Below are positions 1 through 8,053 of a stretch of 64,000 nt of DNA, one piece after another (position 1 is the stretch's first letter; every line of letters starts with the position of its first letter). The translations under genes were made by a program, and so were the position numbers. Origin of the DNA: JALZKA01 sp963721645 (GTDB lineage: Bacteria > Actinomycetota > Thermoleophilia > Solirubrobacterales > 70-9); NCBI GenBank assembly GCA_963721645.1, contig CAVRJK010000002.1, forward strand, positions 1,240,001-1,304,000, written 5' to 3'. The notes beneath the pieces were generated by a model. It did no database searches and had not been told where the DNA came from. It saw only the letters and a program-made list of their open reading frames with translations.

Positions 1-878
1 CCTCATGGATCGGGACCTGGATCTCGCCGCCGATACCGGCCGATGCGCCGAAGGCGACATGGCACGTGCCCAGGATCTTTTCGTCCTCGATCAGGTTGCC
101 GCTCAGGGTCGCGCACTCGTTGGTGCCGATCCCGAGCTCGGCCACAAAGGTGCCGCCCTCCCCCGCTCCGCGCAGAATCTCCATGAACCTCGCGCCCGTT
201 TCGCCGCTCGCGTTCTGGAGCGCTGCCCGCTTCCACCGACAGGGTCGAGGGTTCCGACGGGAGCCCGAGGGAGCCCATCGTGCCGTCGACGACAAGCGTC
301 CCGTCGCCGGCGTCGTGGAGGGGCGAAATAAAGCCCTCGCCACACGGCAGGTTGCCGAAGGCGCCGGGCGCCGAGAGGTCTCCGTCGTCTGAGATCGCGG
401 TCCGGCCCGCTAGGACAAGCCGCAGATCGCTCCCATTCGGGCAAGTGATCCGGACCTCTTCTGCGTCGGAGAGAATCTTTGCCACGGCCCGTCCGCGGCG
501 TTTGAGCTCGGCCATGTCGGCGAGCATCACCCGACCGAGGATGTCCTCGGTGACGTGCGGCAGCGTCCCGATCCGAGCGCCCGCCTCGCACGCCTCGCGG
601 CGGGCAGCGGTGTGCGAGAGGGACTGCGCCGTCGGACACAGAACGACGTCGGCTGCCTTCATTGCTGCGGCGATCGCGGCGGGGGGTTCGGTGCCGTGCG
701 TCGCCCGCTCAGCCATCATCGCCAGTAGAGCGTCCGCACCGGCGCGGCCCGCGGCCCCGCGGAGCCGCTCGCCCAGGCCAAGCGTCGACGGGTTGCAGAC
801 GACGAGAACCTGCTCGCCCTCGCGGACCGCCAAGCATTCTTCGACCACGGTCGTGATCGCACGGTCGAGATCGCTCAT
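1..878 (-). CDS. M29-family aminopeptidase, 3' end outside window, one frameshift
   Basis: Resembles leucyl aminopeptidases of family M29 (AmpS/PepS type), metal-dependent cytosolic exopeptidases. The N-terminal ~215 residues read continuously from the ATG at 876-878. At about 221-232 the frame is lost: the downstream reading that fits the family (NASGETGARF, then FVAELGIGTNECATLSGNL, then GTCHVAFG) lies in another frame and runs to the window edge. The shift equals one extra base or two missing bases in a GC-rich stretch. The distal metal-binding part lies outside the window. It sits 16 bp downstream of the beta-helix gene on the same strand, so the two may be co-transcribed. Family assignment is confident; whether the shift is real or a consensus error cannot be told here. 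Confidence 0.8.
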
Positions 879-894
879 GCCCTGAGGGTATGAG

Positions 895-2583
895 CTAGAG
901 CGACTTCTCCTTCTCGCATGACTTACCTGAGTCGTTGCCGGGGCCGCCGTCGCAGTCGTCTGAGCCCTTGCCGCCGATTAGCTGGTCAGCGCCATCTCCG
1001 CCCTTTAGCCTGTCGTCGCCGGAGCCGCCGCAGATGCGGTCGTCCCCATCGCCACCCTTGATCCTGTCGGCGCCCGCGCTCGGCGCAAACACATCGACGC
1101 CTGCGGTCCCGCTGAGGTCATCCTTGCCGGAAGTCCCGAAGATGGATGACCCGCTGATCAGGGTGCCCGCGCAGGTCGTTCGCTCGTAGCTGCCCGCATC
1201 ACACCCCTTGCCCGCGGGCCGCTCGGCGCCGCGCTGATCACTCTTGCGGGCGCCCCTGCACTTCGACTTCGGGACGAGATCTATGGCGGGGCTGTCGGCG
1301 GAAATCGAATGGGTCGCTGTCGGCCCACCGTTGCCGAAGGGGATGACGCTGGTCGCGGGCTCAGCGATTACGTCTTTCGCACTGGCCTGTCCGTCGAGGC
1401 AGGCGGCGGCGAGCGGGGGCTGAGCGTCGAGCACGTTGTAGCCCTTCGACTTGATCTTGCCACCGTTCTGGGCGCATGGAACCGAGTTCGAAGAGGAAGC
1501 GAAGATCGACCCATCCACTTCCATCTCGCCGCCATCGAGAGCAGAGATCTGGGTCCCGAACGAAGCGTTGTTGTTGGAGAAGGTGGTCGCGGTCACTCCC
1601 AAAGCGACATCCCCGGTCACGGCGATGCCACCGCCGCTCGAGGCGTGGCCTGCAAAGCTCGCCACGTTCCCGCTGATGGTTGAATTGGAGACCTCCACGG
1701 TCACCTTCTCAAACTCGTCGGCGATGTGAATGCCCCCACCCGAACGGACGCTTGAGTCGGCAGTGCTGTTCGACGACGAGCGCGCGTCGTTGTTCTGGAT
1801 CGTCGAGCCGCGGATGTCGGCGGAACCACGCAGGTGGATGCCGCCGCCGAGGGCGGGCGAGTCATTGGCGACGGCTTCGTTATTTCGCACCGTGGTGTTG
1901 CGCATGACGAGCCCGTCCGTGGACGCTGAAACGCCGCCACCCCTCGCTTGGACGCCGGGGGAGCCCGTCGACGAAGTCGTCGCGTGGTTGTCACGGATGA
2001 GCGAATCGATGATCTTCACCCCGTCGCAGTCGAAGCATGAGACACCGCCGCCGAACTGAGCCTCGCCGTCCGCGACCTCGACGCCGTCGAGAGCCATCGC
2101 GCCTTCGGTAAGGATGACACCCCCGCTGAGAACCCGGTCGTGGTTCCCAAGCGCGGTCAGGTGTTCGATCGTGAGGGAGTTGGATATGGACAGACTTTCG
2201 ATCACGCGATCGTCGTGCTCGGCGTCGATCACGGTCGTATCCATGCCCAATCCGCGTATGCGGAGCGGCCCAACGTCGAACCTCATGTCAAGGTCGCCGG
2301 TCGCGTTCGAGTCCTCGAGGTCGCCGTCCACCGTGAGGTTGTACTCGCCGGCACCGAGCTCGATCGTGTCGCGCTTGTCCGCATGGCCCGCGGGGCAGGC
2401 GTCGACGGCGGCATTCGTGTTTGATGCCTGCACTGCTTCCCGGAGCGTGCAGTTGCCGGTGTTCGACATTCCGTCAAAGAAGACAGTCGGAGTGATCGTT
2501 CTCGCCTGCGCCACCGACGTCGCTCCGAAGAGCAAGAGCGCCGAAGTTACGACGAACGCTCCTGTGCGGACTCCGCTGGTCAA
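895..2583 (-). CDS. Secreted right-handed beta-helix protein with C-terminal RTX-like glycine/aspartate repeats
   Basis: 562 residues. A Sec-type signal peptide covers residues 1-27 (hydrophobic FVVTSALLLFGA, cleavage near AQA). The mature N-terminus has the CTLREAVQASN motif found at the start of many secreted parallel beta-helix proteins, followed by repeated short strands with Asn/Gly turns (GGGVS, GGGIHLRG, GGGIHI, GGGIAVTG). The last ~85 residues carry GGDGDDRI, GGSGDDRLKGGDG and GGKGSDDCDGG units, like the calcium-binding nonapeptides of RTX proteins. Start codon is TTG at 2581-2583, with an AGGGGAGG Shine-Dalgarno five bases upstream. Likely an extracellular or wall-associated carbohydrate-binding or lyase-like protein; substrate unknown. 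Confidence 0.8.
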   Translation of the reverse strand: MTSGVRTGAFVVTSALLLFGATSVAQARTITPTVFFDGMSNTGNCTLREAVQASNTNAAVDACPAGHADKRDTIELGAGEYNLTVDGDLEDSNATGDLDMRFDVGPLRIRGLGMDTTVIDAEHDDRVIESLSISNSLTIEHLTALGNHDRVLSGGVILTEGAMALDGVEVADGEAQFGGGVSCFDCDGVKIIDSLIRDNHATTSSTGSPGVQARGGGVSASTDGLVMRNTTVRNNEAVANDSPALGGGIHLRGSADIRGSTIQNNDARSSSNSTADSSVRSGGGIHIADEFEKVTVEVSNSTISGNVASFAGHASSGGGIAVTGDVALGVTATTFSNNNASFGTQISALDGGEMEVDGSIFASSSNSVPCAQNGGKIKSKGYNVLDAQPPLAAACLDGQASAKDVIAEPATSVIPFGNGGPTATHSISADSPAIDLVPKSKCRGARKSDQRGAERPAGKGCDAGSYERTTCAGTLISGSSIFGTSGKDDLSGTAGVDVFAPSAGADRIKGGDGDDRICGGSGDDRLKGGDGADQLIGGKGSDDCDGGPGNDSGKSCEKEKSL

Positions 2584-2674
2584 CCCGGCCTCCCCTTCGC
2601 GTGGAACTTAAGCCCAGACTACCGCGCAGCAGCACCAAATGCCAGCGCGACCCTTCTCTAGGATCCATAGCCCC

Positions 2675-2748
2675 GCCGGAGTAGCTCAGCTGGTTAGAGC
2701 AGCGGAATCATAATCCGCGTGTCGGGGGTTCAAGTCCCTCCTCCGGCA
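2675..2748 (+). tRNA. tRNA-Met (CAU anticodon), elongator type
   Basis: The cloverleaf closes fully: 7-bp acceptor GCCGGAG/CTCCGGC, D arm GCTC/GAGC, anticodon stem GCGGA/TCCGC with loop ATCATAA (anticodon CAT at 2709-2711), and T arm GGGGG-TTCAAGT-CCCTC with one G-T wobble. Discriminator is A at 2748 and CCA is not encoded. The paired first acceptor base argues against initiator tRNA. The sequence is closer to elongator Met than to lysidine-modified Ile2, but that choice is inference. Confidence 0.95.
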
Positions 2749-2785
2749 TCGCGAAACTGCCCTGAAGCGCGATACTGCGCGGGCG

Positions 2786-3184
2786 ATGTCCGAGGAAAAC
2801 GTGGAGATCATGCGGCGTGGATATGCCGCGTGGCTCGAAGGCGGCGTGGAAGCAATCATGCCGTTTCTGGATTCCGAGATCCAATGGTCTCAGGACCCGA
2901 ACTTCCCCGGGGCCAAAACCTTTACCGGCCACGCAGGGGTCCGCGAGTGGGATGCCTGGCTCGGCGAGAGCTTCGAAGAAAGGCGCGTCGAGGTCGAACG
3001 CATCATCGATTGCGGCGATTCGGTGCTGGCGCTCCTGGTTGTGCACACGCGAGGTCGAGGCAGCGGCGCAGTGACCCAAACCCCCGTGGCGCACCTGTGG
3101 ACCCTCCGCAACGGAAAGGGCGTCCGAGTTCAGTTCTACCTCGATCCCGCCGAAGCCCTCCGGGCGTCCGGGCTGCCGGGGTAA
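2786..3184 (+). CDS. SnoaL-like / NTF2-fold protein
   Basis: 132 residues that fit the small alpha+beta cone of the SnoaL-like superfamily: an N-terminal helix (MSEENVEIMRRGYAAWLEGG), a WSQDPNFPGAKTFTGHAG segment with the usual polar-aromatic edge, then strands ending in HLWTLRNGKGVRVQFYLD. Members include polyketide cyclases, isomerases and many proteins of unknown substrate, so no reaction is assigned. It begins 38 bp after tRNA-Met and has no strong Shine-Dalgarno, so it may be expressed weakly or from a leaderless transcript. Confidence 0.75.
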   Translation: MSEENVEIMRRGYAAWLEGGVEAIMPFLDSEIQWSQDPNFPGAKTFTGHAGVREWDAWLGESFEERRVEVERIIDCGDSVLALLVVHTRGRGSGAVTQTPVAHLWTLRNGKGVRVQFYLDPAEALRASGLPG

Positions 3185-3260
3185 AAGCACCAGCCCGGCG
3201 CACCGCAGCCGGCTCGGTAATCGCGGGTCCTTGAACTAAGCCGGTGACACCGCTGAGGTC

Positions 3261-3289
3261 GGGGTCAGGAACCGCCGGCGCCTGACCCC
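3261..3289. repeat. Inverted repeat, GGGGTCAGG family hairpin
   Basis: Arms GGGGTCAGG (3261-3269) and CCTGACCCC (3281-3289) flank an 11-nt spacer. It lies between the SnoaL-like gene and the small secreted protein gene. The core matches the GGGGTCTGRCCCC repeats seen at several other intergenic sites in this window. Confidence 0.65.
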
Positions 3290-3376
3290 GGAAGAAGTCG
3301 CCCGGACGCCGCGGACTGTTCTTGTGCCTGTAAGGCATACGATCTACGCTCCAACCACGACCCTGGAGGCTTCGGC

Positions 3377-3754
3377 ATGCGCAAGGCGGCATTCGTAACG
3401 GCAGTTCTCTCACTCTCGGCTGTGCTGGCAGCCCCGGCAATCGCGGGCGGAGGTAGCGCGGACACCGAACTGGTCGTGCTCGATGGTGGCGATAATGGGC
3501 AAGGCGAGTTCGTTCTCGTCGGCGAAGTTCGTTCGATAAGCAAGTGCGAGAAGTACCGCGAGATCGATTTCGTGGTGAAGAAGCCCGGTGAGAACAAGGT
3601 CATCGACAGTGATATTTCGAGCAAGCGGGGCGCGTTCTCGGGAGTCATCAGGAAATCGGACTTCGAGAATGCGGAAGACTTCTTCGCCAAGGCTCAAAGG
3701 TCCCAGGCGGGTGGCACGACCTGCAAGGGAAAGAAGCAAAGCATCCCCCTCTAG
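3377..3754 (+). CDS. Small secreted protein of unknown function
   Basis: 125 residues with a clear Sec signal peptide (MRKAAFVTAVLSLSAVLAAPAIAG, cleavage near residue 23). A GGAGG Shine-Dalgarno precedes the ATG at a suitable distance. The mature part is a compact ~100-residue domain with two cysteines (CEKY and TTCKGK) that could form a disulfide, and it ends in a lysine-rich tail. No family recognised. It is followed by a strong hairpin shared with the convergent MBL-fold gene. Confidence 0.7.
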   Translation: MRKAAFVTAVLSLSAVLAAPAIAGGGSADTELVVLDGGDNGQGEFVLVGEVRSISKCEKYREIDFVVKKPGENKVIDSDISSKRGAFSGVIRKSDFENAEDFFAKAQRSQAGGTTCKGKKQSIPL

Positions 3755-3788
3755 GTCGGGCGAACCACCGCGTCACACTCGAAGGGAT

Positions 3789-3814
3789 CACGAGGTGGCC
3801 GAAGCCACCTCGTG
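3789..3814. terminator. Bidirectional intrinsic terminator-like hairpin
   Basis: Perfect 11-bp stem CACGAGGTGGC / GCCACCTCGTG with a CGAA tetraloop, lying between two convergent genes (ends at 3754 and 3834). There is no long T-tract, as is usual in high-GC actinobacteria. Confidence 0.75.
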
Positions 3815-3833
3815 CTGAAAGGGAGTCCGTGGC

Positions 3834-4598
3834 CTAGAGCGACATTGACTCGCCGGGCTGAAGCACCCGCGCCTCTACGTCGGGTGCGAGCTCGGCCATG
3901 CGTGCCGTGAACTTCTCGGCCGGGCGGACGAGGATGTCGTGCGCGCGGTCACCCAGTCCCATGCGGAGCATCGTGCCCCAGTGGATGGGCACCGCGACCC
4001 TTGGACCGATCTCGGCAGCCGCCTCGGCGGCGAGCCTCGCGTCGAGGTGGTGCGCCTCGCGAAGCGTCGGCCCCCATCCCGCAATCGGCAGGAGCGCGAC
4101 GTCTATGTCGTCGATTCCACTCGTGTCGAACGGCGCCGTGTCCCCGGCAAAGAAAATCTTCGTCTGACCCTGAACCTCAAAGCCCAGTGCCTGGATGGCT
4201 GAGCCGATCGGATACCGGCGGCCGTCGTGGTTCACCGGCACTCCGGTAATCCGGGCGCCCCCAACTTCCACCGTCCCACCCACATCAACCTCGTCAACGT
4301 TCTTGAAGCCGTATCTCCTGAGGAGTCGTCCCGAGCCTGCGGGAACTATGACCTTGGTTTCTCGCCCGAGCCGCTTGAGCGACGGTGGGTCAAGGTGGTC
4401 TGGGTGGAGGTGCGAGATGAGCACCGCGTCGATCCCCTCGACCACCTCTGGAGCGACTGCGCCGGCATGACGCCGGATATGGAGAACCCTGTCGCGGAGG
4501 ATCGGGTCGGTCAGGATGCGTGCTCCGCCGACCTCCAGAAGAACGGTCGAGTGGCCAACGAACGTCAGGTGCTCCGCCGCGCCTTTAGCGAGCATCAA
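3834..4598 (-). CDS. MBL-fold metal-dependent hydrolase (UlaG-like)
   Basis: 254 residues of the metallo-beta-lactamase fold. The metal-binding HxHxDH appears as SHLHPDHLD (about residues 62-70), with further ligands in VNHDGRRYP, FFAGDTAPFD and VPIHWGT. The layout (early GHSTVLLEVGG strand, GDT motif, terminal HWGT) matches the UlaG/L-ascorbate-6-phosphate lactonase-like group that also holds many generic phosphodiesterase-like hydrolases. Cytosolic, no signal peptide. Substrate not predictable. Monocistronic in appearance. Confidence 0.85.
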   Translation of the reverse strand: MMLAKGAAEHLTFVGHSTVLLEVGGARILTDPILRDRVLHIRRHAGAVAPEVVEGIDAVLISHLHPDHLDPPSLKRLGRETKVIVPAGSGRLLRRYGFKNVDEVDVGGTVEVGGARITGVPVNHDGRRYPIGSAIQALGFEVQGQTKIFFAGDTAPFDTSGIDDIDVALLPIAGWGPTLREAHHLDARLAAEAAAEIGPRVAVPIHWGTMLRMGLGDRAHDILVRPAEKFTARMAELAPDVEARVLQPGESMSL

Positions 4599-4654
4599 CT
4601 CGTCCGGCTACGAGGCCGCCGGACAGGCGAGCCTGATGTCTCAGGGCTCGGCGC

Positions 4655-5206
4655 TTAATGGGTCTGACGCGTTACGCCGCAGGTCCGGTCGGACCGGTCA
4701 ATCCGGTGGCTCCGGTCGGACCCGTGGGACCGGTAGCCCCCGTGGAGCCGGTCTCCCCTGTCGGACCCGTGGGCCCGGTCGGCCCGTCGGCCCGTCGGAC
4801 CCGTGGGCCCGGTCGGCCCTGTCGGACCTTCGTTACAACCAAGGTCGTCGCGGATACCGCGCGCCTCCTGTTTCCAGCCGCGCTCTTCCTTGACGGTCAT
4901 GCCGTTGTCGTCGCTCGGCTCGTTCCTGTTGGCGACCTGGATGAACTTTTTCAGGAGTGAGCAAGCCAGATCGGTGTCGCCGTCCTTGACAGCCTGCTTG
5001 GCGCGATCAAGCTTCGAGAGCATCGACTTGCGAAGCCGATTGTCACGGATGTTGTTCGAGGCGACGTCGTCGCGCAGCGCCTGAATCCGCGAGGCGATGC
5101 TGCTGCCCCTGGCGGCAGAGAAACTCGGCGCCCAGAGGACGGAGCCCCCCAACGCAACGCCGGACGCGATGAACTTACGACGGTTGAATCCCTGCTCAGA
5201 AGCCAT
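4655..5206 (-). CDS. Tat-exported protein with collagen-like Gly-Pro-Thr tail, frame broken by tandem duplication
   Basis: Starts at the ATG at 5204-5206 (MASEQGFNRRKFIASGVALG), a twin-arginine signal. A ~100-residue helical domain follows, with Cys at CSLLKK and GCNEG. Then come GPT triplets (GPTGPTGPTGPTG). After four triplets the frame is lost and runs as basic residues to 4655. A neighbouring frame restores perfect Gly-X-Thr triplets (GETGSTGATGPTGPTGATG) and ends PAA at a TAA at 4672-4674, so the intact product would end there. The break coincides with a 34-bp tandem duplication. It follows the GT25/GT2 fusion gene by 36 bp; that neighbour might glycosylate the threonine-rich collagen tail (inference). 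Confidence 0.7.
   Translation of the reverse strand: MASEQGFNRRKFIASGVALGGSVLWAPSFSAARGSSIASRIQALRDDVASNNIRDNRLRKSMLSKLDRAKQAVKDGDTDLACSLLKKFIQVANRNEPSDDNGMTVKEERGWKQEARGIRDDLGCNEGPTGPTGPTGPTGRRADRAHGSDRGDRLHGGYRSHGSDRSHRIDRSDRTCGVTRQTH
4761..4819. repeat. 34-bp tandem duplication inside the collagen-like repeats
   Basis: A 25-bp block is identical at 4761-4785 and 4795-4819, giving a 34-bp period. The second half of the unit contains two 8-mers CCCGTCGG (4783-4798) in a field of 9-bp Gly-Pro-Thr repeats. Because 34 is not a multiple of 3, the duplication moves the reading frame. Confidence 0.85.
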
Positions 5207-5242
5207 GCGTGTGAGGGTATCCAATCGCAGGCACTCTTGCAC

Positions 5243-7951
5243 TCACTCGACGTCAACCAAGGTCGCCACTACCTCGGTTTCCTTCATCACGGCCAGCCCC
5301 GCGAACCGGTCGTGAACTCCGAACGATGCAATCAGTTCGTCACCTCGACGGGCGAGTCCGGCGCAGATCTCGATGTCGTCGTCGGCGAAATGAAAGCGCG
5401 GAGAGATCCCGATGAGGCGCCAATCCGGATCGAGGAGAACCCAGCGATGGAGGTATCGCCTCGGCCCCCCGTAGTCGAACGCCTCGTGGATACAAAAGAG
5501 TGTTCCGCCGTCCACCGCGATGCCCTGCGAACCGCCGCGGAAGCTGGCCGCAGCATCGGGCGCATCGTGCCGGGCAAAAGGCTCCGGGTCTCCCCCGGCC
5601 GGATCCACGCTTGTGATCACGGTCGGCCCGCAGCTGTAGACGAAGTGCAGGTCGTCGCCTTGGACGCATGGCATCCAGTTCTTTTCGTGCCGGTGTGGGT
5701 CGGGGCCGGGCAACACGCGTGCGGCGGAAATCCGGGCACCCTCGAGGGTCAAAAGGACGGTGCGGCAAACCCCCTCGGCGTCGAGTTCGCGCGAGGTCGC
5801 CGTTGCGTACCAGCCACCCCCAACCTGGAAGAGCCGCATGTCCTCCCAGCCCCTGACCGGAAAATCGTGCCAGTCGAGATCCCCCTCGAAGTCTTGGATC
5901 GGTTCGACCTCAAGCAGTGTCATGCTGCGGTCGAACCGCGCGAGGTAGTTGATGGTGCGCACTTCACCCGAGTCGTCGAAGCTGGTGTAGACGCCGCTGT
6001 CAACGTGGTAATTGGAGCTTCGGACGATGGCCCGAAAGCCATCTCCGTCGGCAGCGATTGAGGGGTTGAACTGCGGCCAGTCGGGATCGATCTCGAGCTT
6101 GATCTCCGCCAGCCGCGTGGATGGAACGAGCTCCTCGAGGGCGGGCTCAGAGCGCCTGTCGGCAAGGTCGCCGTACCCGGCTCGATTGTCTATGCGTCGC
6201 AGGTTTTCGCGAATTGACGTGGCGATGCTTTCCGGCAGCTCAGGGTCTGCAAGGAGCGCCCGATAGGACTCGAGAGCCTCGGGGTATCGCTCGGTGTCGT
6301 GCGCAGCGAGGCCCAGCTCGAACCTGGCGCCCCAGTCGTAGGTGCTTTTGGTGACGAAGAGGATGTCGTCGGGCATCGGGATATCCGCGGCGCGCTTCGC
6401 GAATACGTACGACGACTCCTTCCAGCCGAGGCGTCGACAGGTGTAGGCCGCCTCGTGGAGCGGCTCGGCGCGCGTCGGGCGCAACTCGAAGGCTTGAAGG
6501 AACAGTGGGATTGCTTCCGCGGGCGTGTCCTCGGCCGTGAGAACTGCAACCTGGAGCGCCGCGTAGAAGACCTCCTCGTCCCAGCCGCCGAGCTCGACTC
6601 GCCGCTTGTACAGCTCGATCGCCTCATCCGTGAGCCCCATGTCGCGAAAGGTCTGCGCGAGATAGAAGGTCGCGCGATCGCAGTCGGGATCGCGCTCGAG
6701 CTCCGCTTCCAGGAGAGCCCGGTCGCGCTCGTACTTCTCGTCTCGGGTGCCGCCATCCGCGTGATGTTCGATCGTCAGCGCCTTTAGCCGCTCGCGTGTG
6801 TGGTCGCCGTCGAGGGCCAGATACTCGTGCGTGGCACCGATGAAGTGCCAGCCCAGGTCGCCTCGGACCAGGCGCGGGATCCAGTAGGCGAGGCTTCCCT
6901 CGTGGCGCAACTCGTAGGCATCGGCGCTCAACTCGGGCAACGGACCCATCGAGCCGAGCGTCATGTCAGCGTCGAGGAGGAGCAGATAGTCCGCGGAGCC
7001 GCGGGCGAGTTCCACCAGCTCCGTCCGGTTGTGGCCGAAGTCCCGCCAGGGGCGGTTGTGGAGCGTGCCGGGGATGCCGGCGAGGCGCGCCTCGATCAAC
7101 TCCTGGGTGCCGTCGTCTGACCCGGTGTCGCAGATCGTCCACGTGTCGATCAGGCCTGCGAGCGAATCCAGGCAGCGCTCGATCACCGCAGCCTCGTTTC
7201 GCACGATCATGGCGAGACCGATCGTCGGCTTGGCGCTCCCTCGAAAGCTCAGGCCGGCCTCGTCGTCGCCTTCGCCGAGGTAGTCGGAAAGCGGCCAACG
7301 TGTCTGCCCGCGACGATGGCACTCCTCGAGCTCTGAGTCGGGGCGGATCTCGGAATCAGCCGCATCCTGGAGCGCGAATACCGGCCAGCTTGCGTAACCC
7401 GAGCGCGGAATCGTGAAACGCTCTGTTCCCAACGGCAACTCGTCGAACGGGATGTCGCCGTACTCCTCGAGTGCCCGAGTGGCGCGTGCGGGCGATGCCC
7501 AGTAGCAATGGCTTCCCCACATGTTGTCGGCTTCGATCGCGACCAGGTTGTGGAGTGTCGGATCGCGCCCGGCCCACTTCAGATCAGGGTTCGGAGGCGC
7601 GAGCATGAATCCGAAGAGGCACTGGTCGGCTGCGTTCGGGAGATTCGCGAGCGCCGCCTCAGAAAGCTCGGCAAAGTCGCTGTGGATGAGGACGTCGTCC
7701 TCGAAGACGATCGCGCCGGAGTCCGCGTAGGCAGGATCTGAGACGAGTATGCGCATGACCGCCAAGTGGCTGGCAAAGCATCCGCGCGCCGACTTCGCCC
7801 AACCGTCTCCCTCCTTGCCGACGGCCATGCCGTCGACCGCCTCGACGAAAGTCACGCGGTCGAGGAGCTCGCGTTCTGCGAAGCGCCGCTCCATGCGGCG
7901 CCGGCGCTCGGTCGAACGGGCGAGGTTCACGCACAAGATCGGCCGATCCAT
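5243..7951 (-). CDS. Large glycosyltransferase fusion: GT25 + GT2 + TPR + five-bladed-propeller-like C-terminus
   Basis: About 902 residues from the ATG at 7949-7951; an upstream in-frame ATG at 7981 would add ten. Domain order: residues 1-215 GT25-like (ILCVNLARSTERRRR; acidic metal-site-like FEDDVLIHSDF); 240-390 GT2-like (GLAMIVRNEAAVIERCLDSL, DTGSDDGTQELI, LLLLDADMTL); 410-580 TPR-like helical repeats; 600-902 a region with HEKNWMPCV, VYSCGP, GGSQGIAVDGG and CIHEAFDYGG motifs, reminiscent of GH130/GH43-type beta-propellers. No signal peptide, so it acts in the cytosol on nucleotide sugars. It is followed by the Thr-rich collagen-like gene, a plausible acceptor. Domain calls are firm for GT2 and good for GT25; the C-terminal fold is a guess from motifs. 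Confidence 0.75.
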   Translation of the reverse strand: MDRPILCVNLARSTERRRRMERRFAERELLDRVTFVEAVDGMAVGKEGDGWAKSARGCFASHLAVMRILVSDPAYADSGAIVFEDDVLIHSDFAELSEAALANLPNAADQCLFGFMLAPPNPDLKWAGRDPTLHNLVAIEADNMWGSHCYWASPARATRALEEYGDIPFDELPLGTERFTIPRSGYASWPVFALQDAADSEIRPDSELEECHRRGQTRWPLSDYLGEGDDEAGLSFRGSAKPTIGLAMIVRNEAAVIERCLDSLAGLIDTWTICDTGSDDGTQELIEARLAGIPGTLHNRPWRDFGHNRTELVELARGSADYLLLLDADMTLGSMGPLPELSADAYELRHEGSLAYWIPRLVRGDLGWHFIGATHEYLALDGDHTRERLKALTIEHHADGGTRDEKYERDRALLEAELERDPDCDRATFYLAQTFRDMGLTDEAIELYKRRVELGGWDEEVFYAALQVAVLTAEDTPAEAIPLFLQAFELRPTRAEPLHEAAYTCRRLGWKESSYVFAKRAADIPMPDDILFVTKSTYDWGARFELGLAAHDTERYPEALESYRALLADPELPESIATSIRENLRRIDNRAGYGDLADRRSEPALEELVPSTRLAEIKLEIDPDWPQFNPSIAADGDGFRAIVRSSNYHVDSGVYTSFDDSGEVRTINYLARFDRSMTLLEVEPIQDFEGDLDWHDFPVRGWEDMRLFQVGGGWYATATSRELDAEGVCRTVLLTLEGARISAARVLPGPDPHRHEKNWMPCVQGDDLHFVYSCGPTVITSVDPAGGDPEPFARHDAPDAAASFRGGSQGIAVDGGTLFCIHEAFDYGGPRRYLHRWVLLDPDWRLIGISPRFHFADDDIEICAGLARRGDELIASFGVHDRFAGLAVMKETEVVATLVDVE

Positions 7952-8053
7952 CCGCTGATCGTAGGTAGACGGGCCAGACATTCGCCGATTGTGAGACCAG
8001 CTGGGTTGCCGATATTCACAACTCTCGCCGCAGCGCTGGCTAGGTTGGCAGCC

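Noticed and set aside
4658..4960. Plus-strand frame with GPVGPV-type repeats
   Set aside because: It is the antisense of the collagen-like repeats; the minus strand has a Tat signal and a sensible domain.
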